DNA of 64,000 nucleotides. It comes from Reichenbachiella ulvae (lineage in GTDB: Bacteria; Bacteroidota; Bacteroidia; Cytophagales; Cyclobacteriaceae). This document shows, one piece after another, positions 27,930 through 34,769 of this stretch. The position numbers were made by a program, and so were the translations under genes. The stretch's first letter is position 1; every line of letters begins with the position of its first letter. Under the pieces are notes generated by a model. That model was not told the origin of the DNA and ran no database searches. It saw nothing but the letters and a program-made list of their open reading frames with translations. Where the stretch lies: the NCBI RefSeq assembly GCF_025833875.1, contig NZ_JAOYOD010000001.1, positions 1,736,001-1,800,000 on the forward strand. The letters run 5' to 3'.

Positions 27930-28760
27930 TCACTTCGACAGAGCAAAGGAAGATGACAATCTTCCCATGCGACGAGAAGTCCCATTCGGATACTTCTGGG
28001 GATAGGAAAAGGCATTCCGTACTTATATACATGAGCATTACACCCACCTACCGGAAAGGCTGGGATCTAAAGCGATCCACAAGTAAAATAGACACGTCAC
28101 TTCGACAGAGCAGAGGAAGAGGACAATCTTCCCATGCAACGAGAAGTCCTAATCGGATACTTCTGGGGCTTAGGGTAAGTGGAAAGGTTTGTGTTGCTTT
28201 CTTATTTTTTCGTCAGAATCACGGATTTAGGCAGATGTCTCTGATGACACGGATTTGACTTGTGGTACTTTCGCAAGCGACTGGTTTATCAATACGTAAT
28301 TGGTAGTTTAACAACTCATCACTTCGACAGAGCAAAGGAAGATGACAATCTTCCCATGCGACGAGAAGTCCCATTCGGATACTTCTGGGGCTTAGGGTAA
28401 GTGGAAAGGTTTGTGTTGCTTTCTTATTTTTTCGTCAGAATCACGGATTTAGGCAGATGTCTCTGATGACACGGATTTGACTTGTGGTACTTTCGCAAGC
28501 GACTGGTTTATCAATACGTAATTGGTAGTTTAACAACTCGTCACTTCGACAGAGCAAAGGAAGATGACAATCTTCCCATGCAACGAGAAGTCCCATTCGG
28601 ATACTTCTGGGGCTAGGAAAAGGCATTCCGCACTTAAATATAAGAGCATTACATCCACCTGCCGGACAGGCTGGGATCTAAAGCGATCCACAAGTAAAAT
28701 AAACACGTCACTTCGACAGAGTAGAGGAAGAGGATAATCTTCCCATGTGACGAGAAGTCT
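27930..28760. repeat. REP-like palindromic repeat array R-A-R-B-R-B-R-A-R
   Basis: Fills most of the 1,148-bp gene-free stretch 27749-28896. Five copies of a 72-bp element R start at 27930, 28097, 28319, 28541 and 28708 (the last truncated to about 53 bp). R holds an inner hairpin GGAAGAT-GACA-ATCTTCC and outer complementary ACTTC/GAAGT. The spacers are of two kinds: A (95 bp, 28002-28096 and 28613-28707, several differences) and B (150 bp, 28169-28318 and 28391-28540, one difference). Start-to-start distances are 167, 222, 222 and 167 bp. Short frames within are chance reading of the repeats. A small hairpin CAAGTCT-GG-AGACTTG follows at 28825-28840. Confidence 0.88.
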
Positions 28761-28896
28761 GATCTGGAAACAACCAAGGCAATGAATACTGCATTCTTCC
28801 TCTTGGTTAGCTTCCATTTTCATTCAAGTCTGGAGACTTGCTCTCATCAGGACTTTCAAGTCACGCTAAGCTAAGACTTAAAAGAGCTGGGGGATT

Positions 28897-29865
28897 TTAT
28901 TTCGCCGGTACTAGTAACTGTGACACTAAGGTTTTAGGATGTTTATTAGATAATTCAGTAATGTAATTTTGAACCTTCTTATATCTCTTTTTATCAACGC
29001 TGTACAAATAAGATATCCAGCCCTTTACGTGATTTAGAAGGCTGGTATTTTTTTGCTCTGAGGATAGGGTTAAATGATGTATTTTAGAACGGAGTAATTT
29101 ATATCGCTTTTTACCTATGCCTACGCTATCTTCATTGATTACCAATCCCGTGACAATCTTAGCTCTTGCAGAACTAGCGACTCTTGTCTTAGAATAATTA
29201 AGGTCAAAATTCTCGTCATTTATTATCTTATTTATCATCGGGATAATATGCAAGACTTTAGATGGATGTAATCCTGAAAAGGAGAGATCGTCAGCATATC
29301 TTGTGTAATTTACACCTCTCTTACCCACATACCCCTGAATTCTTAAGTCAAGAGTCCAAGTAACTAGGTTAGATAACATTGGAGAACATGGACCTCCTTG
29401 AGGAAGAGTGTTCTCGTATGTACAAATATTTGTGAGAACAGTTGATATTAGGTTGTTATAACCTAAAGATTTATAGAGGTTAAAAACTCGCTTTGAGCTA
29501 ATTGAAGGAAAAAAATCTTTAAGATCAATATTTAATATAGTGTTTGCACCTTGGTGTGGTAATGCATTGTCTAATATTGAAGAGCCTTTTCTGAACCCCT
29601 TACATGAACCTGATACCTGAAGTTTGTTCAAAATATTAACAAGAACCCATGACTGAAGTCCTTTCATTTTTTTACTTGGCTGACTTATGACCCTTTTCTT
29701 GCCAGATTTTTTACTGATTGTGTATGTACGATAGTAATAAGATGAATGGTAAGAAAGTTGATAAATTGTGTATTTTGATATATGAGTAAGATTAGAGAAA
29801 TCATCAAGATTTTGGATTACTGGTAATCCTAGCATGCTTAATTTGATCTTTTCTGTCTTAGCCAT
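28897..29865 (-). CDS. Retron reverse transcriptase
   Basis: 322 aa from the ATG at 29865; a TTG 45 nt earlier would overlap the RNA gene and is rejected. Reverse transcriptase blocks in order are 'KKRVISQPSK' (about 56), 'NIDLKDFFPSI' with the first catalytic Asp (114), 'LPQGGPCSPMLSNL' (154) and 'YTRYADDLSFSG' with catalytic Y-A-D-D at 190-193. The retron-specific 'NALPH' (NAxxH, 100-104) and 'KIVTG' (VTG, 238-240) are both present and separate it from group II intron or DGR enzymes. It should copy part of the adjacent RNA into a branched RNA-DNA hybrid (msDNA). The C-terminal ~80 residues are basic thumb-like. Family length (about 300-330 aa) fits. Confidence 0.96.
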   Translation of the reverse strand: MAKTEKIKLSMLGLPVIQNLDDFSNLTHISKYTIYQLSYHSSYYYRTYTISKKSGKKRVISQPSKKMKGLQSWVLVNILNKLQVSGSCKGFRKGSSILDNALPHQGANTILNIDLKDFFPSISSKRVFNLYKSLGYNNLISTVLTNICTYENTLPQGGPCSPMLSNLVTWTLDLRIQGYVGKRGVNYTRYADDLSFSGLHPSKVLHIIPMINKIINDENFDLNYSKTRVASSARAKIVTGLVINEDSVGIGKKRYKLLRSKIHHLTLSSEQKNTSLLNHVKGWISYLYSVDKKRYKKVQNYITELSNKHPKTLVSQLLVPAK

Positions 29866-29883
29866 ATGTGATAATAAACGAAA

Positions 29884-30067
29884 ATAGGGGTAGTTCTTTT
29901 TACTCCACAAATGTTGAGTGAAATTTAAGGGTGAAAGCTTCGAAGAAGCTTTTGCACTTAAAGTTTACGATGATAATTCATAGTTTATAACTCGGATGCC
30001 GAAACAACACCCACTCGCGTATATATTGCAAGCAATACATCCAGCGTCTAAAAAGAACGTACCCTAT
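29884..30067 (-). ncRNA. Retron msr-msd RNA (a1/a2-bounded)
   Basis: Lies between the winged-helix gene and the RT. Read on the minus strand, the 5' a1 segment (30067-30050) is ATAGGG-TAC-GTTCTTTTT. The 3' a2 segment (29901-29884) is AAAAAGAAC-TAC-CCCTAT. They pair as 6 + 9 bp around a 3x3 internal loop. Just after a1 comes TTTTTAG, whose G (30048) is the natural candidate for the 2'-branching guanosine. The msr part has a hairpin TATTGCTTGCAATA (30037-30024). The msd part has a long hairpin whose core stem is AAAGCTTC-TTC-GAAGCTTT (29952-29934), closed by TTTAAG/CTTAAA (29962-29924). The a2 end is 18 nt from the RT start. Confidence 0.83.
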
Positions 30068-30498
30068 ATTTTCAATTTTTTATTTCTGTTTTTTAAATTT
30101 AGTATTTCAAGTCTTAGATTATCAATGTCAACGGTTTCTTTCTGCCTTTTTATTCTGCTTTTTGTCCTTCTAAATTCAAAGAATTTCTCAAGTCCCGAAG
30201 AAGTCAGCTTATAACCTTCCGTATTTAGTTCAACTTGCTTTTTTTTTGTCAAAATACTTATTGCTGTCGTGGTTGTTTGAAAAGCATTGGTCTCATCTTT
30301 TGTAGCAGCAGAAACTAAATTTATCAAAGTTTCTTTACGCACTGGTTCTAATAAATACACCGCGGGAAGCAGGAAGTTTTCCAGTTGAAGCAGTGATATT
30401 TTGTCATCCCTTTTTGAACTCTTTTTTTTCATCTTTCTTAATGATGAAACTAAATCTTCCACACCAGTTTCAATATTGGTGGGATCGATATAAACCAA
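30064..30498 (-). CDS. Retron-associated winged-helix / coiled-coil protein
   Basis: Up to 144 aa if read from TTG at 30498; the first ATG is at 30432 (122 aa), just after the preceding stop. Residues about 50-115 look like a winged helix ('RKETLINLVSAATKDETNAFQTTTTAISILTKKKQVELNTEGYKLTSSGLEKFF'-type layout). The C-terminal 25 residues are a coiled coil. The N-terminal stretch 'YIDPTNIETGVEDLVSS' reads like real protein although it overlaps the upstream gene in another frame. One extra G in the GGG at about 30504 would fuse both genes. The stop codon lies inside the retron RNA a1 segment. It is probably part of the retron effector or antitoxin module; no named family is recognised. Confidence 0.7.
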   Translation of the reverse strand: MVYIDPTNIETGVEDLVSSLRKMKKKSSKRDDKISLLQLENFLLPAVYLLEPVRKETLINLVSAATKDETNAFQTTTTAISILTKKKQVELNTEGYKLTSSGLEKFFEFRRTKSRIKRQKETVDIDNLRLEILNLKNRNKKLKI

Positions 30499-30773
30499 CC
30501 CAGAGGGATTTGATTTTTAAACCAAAGGACTAAGGCCAATCCTAATCCTACAAACCCAATTGAAACCATCAGAATTATTATTACAGAATTGATTTCATTT
30601 CCCCCTGACAATAGTCCCATAAAAGAGAATCCCATAATTCCAGTGCCAATTCCTAGAATCTGATAAAGGCGGTGCATGCGTAATTCATACCATCCATTTT
30701 TATTCTTCTTGGACTTTTTACTGGCAGCCTTGTTTAAATACTCTAATGTTGAAATCGCCGCAGAATAGCTCAT
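30450..30773 (-). CDS. Retron-associated two-transmembrane protein (candidate effector)
   Basis: 107 aa. A basic N-terminal segment (residues 15-33, rich in Lys) is followed by two hydrophobic helices, about 36-58 ('LYQILGIGTGIMGFSFMGLL') and 63-85 ('SVIIILMVSIGFVGLGLALVLWF'). It starts 29 nt after the mnmE stop, with TAGTATTTG-like promoter text in that gap. Two-helix membrane proteins are known effectors of some retrons (for example the Ec48 type), where they damage the inner membrane on phage infection. By position and topology this is the best effector candidate. Its C-terminal ~15 residues may be a frameshift artefact. Confidence 0.7.
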   Translation of the reverse strand: MSYSAAISTLEYLNKAASKKSKKNKNGWYELRMHRLYQILGIGTGIMGFSFMGLLSGGNEINSVIIILMVSIGFVGLGLALVLWFKNQIPLGWFISIPPILKLVWKI

Positions 30774-30802
30774 AATTAGTCAGTATGATTGTTATTCAAA
30801 TA

Positions 30803-32164
30803 CTACTTCCCAATACAAAACTTGCTAAAGATATTGTCTAGCAGGTCGTCTGTGGAGATCTCGCCAGTGATTTCACCCAGGTAGTAGAGCGAGTGTCTGA
30901 TGTCCTGCGCCAGAAAATCGTTGGTGATCTGGTTATCAATCCCTCGCACCACATCGTGCAGGGCATTTTGCGTATTGACCAGCGACTGGTGGTGTCGGGC
31001 ATTGGTCACGACCACATTGCCCGTCTTGAAGTTATCCATCTGGCTCTTCGCAAAGATCATGTCCTTCAACTCTTGTACACCCTGCTCCTGCTTGGCTGCT
31101 ATAGAGATGTAGTTGCTATTGTCTAGCAGTTCGGACGGCTCACTTTCCACCTTGTCTCTTTTGTTTCCTACCAGTATATAAGGCTTATCCTTTTCGATCA
31201 GTTGTTGTTCGGTAGTCAGGATCGTCTCCAGACTCTCCGTGCTCAGGTCGAAAAGGTAGATGATCAGGCTAGCCTCATTCATCTTTTGATTGGCGCGCTC
31301 CACGCCTATGGCTTCTATCTGATCAGTGGTGTCTCTCAGTCCCGCCGTATCGATAAATCGGAACTTAACCCCTCCTATGTTGATCTCGTCCTCGATGATG
31401 TCTCGCGTCGTTCCTGCGATATCCGATACGATCGCTTTCTCCTCTTCAAGCAGCGCATTCAGCAAGGTAGATTTCCCCGCATTGGGCTTACCTACGATCA
31501 CCACGGGCACACCGTTTTTGATCACATTGCCCAGTTGAAAACTATCGATCAGCTTCACGAGCACCTTGTCTATTCCTTTGATCAGCTCCTTCAGTTCTTC
31601 TCTGCTGGCAAACTCCACATCCTCTTCGGAGAAGTCCAGCTCCAGCTCGATCATGGAGGCAAAATGCACCAACTTCTCACGCAGGGCTTTGATCTCCTTT
31701 GAGATCCCGCCACGCATCTGGTTAAGCGCCGCAGCATGCGAGGATTCATTTTCTGAGGCGATCAGGTCGGCTACAGCCTCTGCCTGCGCCAGGTCAAAAC
31801 GTCCATTGAGATAAGCCCGTTGAGTAAACTCCCCTGGATTGGCCAGGCGCGCACCCTTCTTGTTCAGCAGTTGAATGATGCGATTGATGATATACTGTGA
31901 ACCATGGCAGGAGATCTCCACACTGTCCTCTTTGGTGAAGGAATGGGGATTCTTAAACACCGTCATTAACACCTCGTCTACGATCTCTGTCCCATCCACG
32001 ATGTTGCCAAAGTGTACCGTATGGCTTTTCTGTACCATCAGGTCCTTGCCATCAAAACAGTCCGTAGCGATAGAAAGACTCTGGGATCCCGAAAGCCTGA
32101 TGACCGCAATCGCTCCAACCCCTGGAGGTGTGGCCAGTGCCACGATAGTATCATTCATGTGCAT
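30803..32164 (-). CDS. mnmE: tRNA uridine-5-carboxymethylaminomethyl(34) GTPase
   Basis: 453 aa, with MnmG modifies U34 of certain tRNAs (cmnm5U). The N-terminal tetrahydrofolate-binding domain (1-118) starts 'DTIVALATPPGVGAIAVIRLSG'. The central G domain has the P-loop 'GKPNAGKSTLLNALL' (about 225), 'DTAGLRDTTDQIE' and 'NKRD'. The terminal 'FSKFCIGK' carries the invariant C-[I/L]-G-K. It is complete. IS copy 2 sits 67 bp upstream, so native promoter elements may be cut off. The retron genes follow immediately downstream on the same strand. Confidence 0.97.
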   Translation of the reverse strand: MHMNDTIVALATPPGVGAIAVIRLSGSQSLSIATDCFDGKDLMVQKSHTVHFGNIVDGTEIVDEVLMTVFKNPHSFTKEDSVEISCHGSQYIINRIIQLLNKKGARLANPGEFTQRAYLNGRFDLAQAEAVADLIASENESSHAAALNQMRGGISKEIKALREKLVHFASMIELELDFSEEDVEFASREELKELIKGIDKVLVKLIDSFQLGNVIKNGVPVVIVGKPNAGKSTLLNALLEEEKAIVSDIAGTTRDIIEDEINIGGVKFRFIDTAGLRDTTDQIEAIGVERANQKMNEASLIIYLFDLSTESLETILTTEQQLIEKDKPYILVGNKRDKVESEPSELLDNSNYISIAAKQEQGVQELKDMIFAKSQMDNFKTGNVVVTNARHHQSLVNTQNALHDVVRGIDNQITNDFLAQDIRHSLYYLGEITGEISTDDLLDNIFSKFCIGK

Positions 32165-32231
32165 AGCCGCAAAGATAGTATCGAGTCTTTAGTGAAAAGT
32201 TAAAAGTTAAAAGTAATTCCCCCTTCTAGAA

Positions 32232-33387
32232 GCAGGGCTGTTGCATTCTAAAAAATGGATTAACTTGAAAATTAAAAATGGCATCAGAAAGTATCATTTG
32301 GTATTTAGGAAAAGTGAAGGATCACAGGCGTGGTGCGGGTCAGCGACATTCTCTGGAATTGGTACTGGTCATCGTGCTGATGTCGGTAATGAGCGGCTAC
32401 TATGGTTATCGTGCTATTGGAGATTTTATAGAAAGAAATAGAGAGAACTTATTGTCTACTTTTCAGCCCAAACAAGACAGATTACCGACTTTTTATACTA
32501 TTCGAAGAGTGTTGATGGGATTGGATTTTGATTCCTTTTCTCATCAATTCTATCAGTGGAGTAAAGCCTATGTTTCGATAGAGTCTGGAGAGTGGCTTAG
32601 TGTAGATGGCAAGGCCATCGGTGGTACAATGAGTGATTATTCAAAGTCGTATCAGAATTTCATCAATCTAGTGACCGTATTCGTTTCCAGACAGAAAATG
32701 GTATTAGCCAATGGAGAAGTCATTAACTCAAAAGAGAGTGAAATACCTGTAGTTCGTCAATTAATAGAGATGCTGGATCTCAAAGATGTGGTCTTTACTA
32801 TGGATGCTCTTCATTGTCAAAAAAAACGGTAGAAGTGATTATAGCTAGTGGAAATAATTATGTAATTGGAGTGAAGAAAAATCAAAAGACACTCTACCAG
32901 AGCATCGAAAAGTGTGCCCAAGAAAAGCCTATAGGTTATTATTCTCAGCTAGAGAGAAACAAAGGAAGAATAGAAAATAGAGATGTAACAGTGTTCAATT
33001 TGCCAGAGGAAATAAAAAAACAATGGACTGGTGCACAACACGGCATCAAAATTAGAAGAGAAGTAAAAGTCAATGGACGCTACAGGGAAGAAAACGCGTA
33101 TTATTTAAGCAGCATAAAGAATGGAAGTGCATTATTATACAACTATGGGATAAGGAATCATTGGCACATTGAAAACAGTCTACACTGGACCAAAGATGTA
33201 ACGATGAAAGAAGATGCCTCTAAAATCAGATTAGGCAACGCTCCATCAATTATATCCACGCTTAAAAATGGTGCAATGAATATATTTAGAAAACAAGGCA
33301 TGAATCAAATAGCAAAGGCCACCAGACTGGTAGCCAATGATATTGAGACTCTAAACAAACTAATCAATTAGAATGCAACAGCCCTGC
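32232..33387 (+). mobile_element. ISAs1-family insertion sequence, copy 2 (intact)
   Basis: 1,156 bp with the same 19-bp perfect terminal inverted repeats as copy 1. It is flanked by a perfect 8-bp target duplication TTCTAGAA (32224-32231 and 33388-33395). The target is the centre of a palindrome CCCC-TTCTAGAA-GGGG. It differs from copy 1 visibly only by one additional T. Together the two direct copies bracket 26559-32231 (binding protein, repeat array, retron, mnmE). Confidence 0.95.
32278..33371 (+). CDS. ISAs1-family transposase (needs -1 frameshift)
   Basis: Two frames, 32278-32832 and 32814-33371, which join to about 364 aa by a -1 shift at eight A (32819-32826). The zero-frame reads C-A-AAA-AAA, a classic A_AAA_AAA slip site. 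The joined text gives 'MDALHCQKKTVEVIIASGNNY', the expected family sequence. The DDE catalytic residues are seen in 'LSVDGKAIGG', 'TMDALHC' and 'HWHIENSLHW'. Total length fits the family. The frameshift is present in both copies, so ribosomal or transcriptional slippage, as in other IS elements, is plausible; chance decay before duplication is the alternative. Confidence 0.85.
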
Positions 33388-33451
33388 TTCTAGAAGGGGT
33401 CTAGGGGGATTTAATGATGATCCATCTAAGAATGAAATATAAAAATCAAAA

Positions 33452-33587
33452 GACCAGAGGACAAGAAGACCAGAGGACAAGAAGACCAGAGGACAAGAAG
33501 ACATGAAGACCAGAAGACATGAAGACCAGAAGACCAGAAGACCAGAAGACCAGAAGACCAGAAGACCAATCGACAAGAAGACAATAC
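33452..33587. repeat. 8-bp tandem minisatellite
   Basis: Seventeen units of an 8-bp motif GAC(C/A)(A/T)GA(A/G), most often GACCAGAA; units 10-14 are identical. It lies in the 261-bp gap between IS copy 2 and the FKBP lipoprotein gene, ending 69 bp before that start. Reading the other strand gives low-complexity hydrophobic frames that are not genes. Confidence 0.9.
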
Positions 33588-33656
33588 TTTTTCCAACCGA
33601 TTGACTACATCCTGTGTCTTAGGAGCAGACAAAAATTATTTTAATCCATACTAAAT

Positions 33657-34601
33657 ATGAAAATGCTTAATAGACTGAAAAATGTAGGGATGATGGCGGC
33701 ACTTGCCATCGTGGGATTTGCTTGTTTGGAAGAATCGGAAATTGAAAAGCAACAAAAGGCAAATGAAAAGGCAATTCTGAATTATCTAGAAACAAACAAC
33801 ATCCAGGCAGAGCAGTCCAGTTATGGTCTGTACTACGAAAAGCTCACCAGCAACAGTGCCGGCGCGGAACCCGCCGCAGGTCAGGTGATCTCTGTCAAAT
33901 ATGAGATTAAAACGCTAGGCGGCCAACTACTAGAATCGGTGACTGACACCACTGTGGACATCAAAGTAAACTGGAGCAGCGTGCTACCCGTAGGTATCAA
34001 CTACGGCATTGACGTACTCCGAGAGGGTGAAAAGGGACGTTTCTATCTACCTGCACATGTGGCCTATGACTCTTACTCACCGGACGACAATTCCTTCGGT
34101 CCTTACACCAATTTCATCGTTGACTTAGAGCTGGTGGATATCAAAACGGAGGACGATCTGTTCGAGACCGAAATAGATCTGATAGAGGCCTACATCGGAG
34201 AAAACAACCTGACTGAGGTCCAGTCAAAAGCAAATGGGCTATACCACAAAACGCTGGAAGCAGGAGATGGCGAAGAACCTCTAAGCTACAATTATGTGAC
34301 TTTGCATTTCAAGCGTAGCTATCTGGACGGAACAGTTATCGCTGAAACGGAAGCGAGTAAACCGCTGACGGTTAGGCTGAACGAAAATGCTTTGGTAGAA
34401 GGCTTTTATCAAGGCGTACTAGAAATGAAGGAAGGAGAAAAAGCCCTTTTGATCATGCCTTCCGAGCTGGCATTTGGAGGCAGTGTGCAAGTCATGCCTA
34501 GTTCGTTGAGAGAAGAGCTTTTCGAAAACGGATTCATCACCACCAATGTCCGCCCTTACTCTCCTGTGATGTATGAGGTGGAGCTGCTGGAAGTGAAGTA
34601 G
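33657..34601 (+). CDS. FKBP-type peptidyl-prolyl isomerase-like lipoprotein, two domains
   Basis: 314 aa. The signal sequence ends in the lipobox 'IVGFAC' (Cys about 23). There are two FKBP-like domains: about 70-160 ('VISVKYEIKTLGGQLLES', 'GINYGIDVLREGEKGRFYLPAHVAYD') and about 205-312 ('NYVTLHFKRSYLDGTVI', 'GFYQGVLEMKEGEKALLIMPSELAFGG'). FKBPs speed up cis-trans proline turns and act as folding helpers; this one would work in the periplasm or outer membrane. The first domain lacks some aromatic active-site residues, so only one may be catalytic. It converges on thrS. Confidence 0.88.
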   Translation: MKMLNRLKNVGMMAALAIVGFACLEESEIEKQQKANEKAILNYLETNNIQAEQSSYGLYYEKLTSNSAGAEPAAGQVISVKYEIKTLGGQLLESVTDTTVDIKVNWSSVLPVGINYGIDVLREGEKGRFYLPAHVAYDSYSPDDNSFGPYTNFIVDLELVDIKTEDDLFETEIDLIEAYIGENNLTEVQSKANGLYHKTLEAGDGEEPLSYNYVTLHFKRSYLDGTVIAETEASKPLTVRLNENALVEGFYQGVLEMKEGEKALLIMPSELAFGGSVQVMPSSLREELFENGFITTNVRPYSPVMYEVELLEVK

Positions 34602-34617
34602 AAGTTTAGTGCACAAA

Positions 34618-34746
34618 AAAAGCTGTCTCAAAAGTATTCCTTTGTCATGTTGAGCCAAGTCGAAACATCATTTCACCTTTCAAAGGTACATTTCGACAAG
34701 CTCAATGTGACAAAATTCTATTTCTAGAACCTTTTGAGACAGCCTT
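34618..34746. repeat. Long imperfect hairpin element / bidirectional terminator
   Basis: Outer arms AAGCTGTCTCAAAAG (about 34620-34634) and CTTTTGAGACAGCCTT (34731-34746) pair. Inside, TTTGTCATGTTGAGC pairs with GCTCAATGTGACAAA, and a small hairpin ACCTTTCAAAGGT sits at the tip. It fills the space between the converging FKBP and thrS genes and resembles a dispersed MITE/REP element reused as terminator. Confidence 0.75.
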
Positions 34747-34769
34747 AAATTTTATTATCTCTGAGCAGC

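Noticed and set aside
27930..28760. CRISPR array
   Set aside because: Repeats are 72 bp with long, themselves repeated spacers, and no cas genes; fits REP-like elements instead.
27806..28823. Several short frames on both strands in the repeat array
   Set aside because: They share nearly identical text because they read the R elements; no start signals or protein-like conservation.
29866..29910. Longer RT start at TTG 29910
   Set aside because: Would overlap the a2 segment of the retron RNA; the ATG at 29865 gives a normal retron RT.
28897..29910. Group II intron or diversity-generating retroelement RT
   Set aside because: No maturase/HNH domain, no intron ends, no template/variable repeat pair; NAxxH and VTG motifs point to a retron.
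25404..33387. Classical composite transposon carrying the retron
   Set aside because: Copy 1 transposase is broken, the outer ends lack a shared target duplication, and the block contains the housekeeping gene mnmE.
33364..33632. Hydrophobic frames on the minus strand ('LVFWSSGLL' repeats)
   Set aside because: Pure translation of the 8-bp minisatellite.
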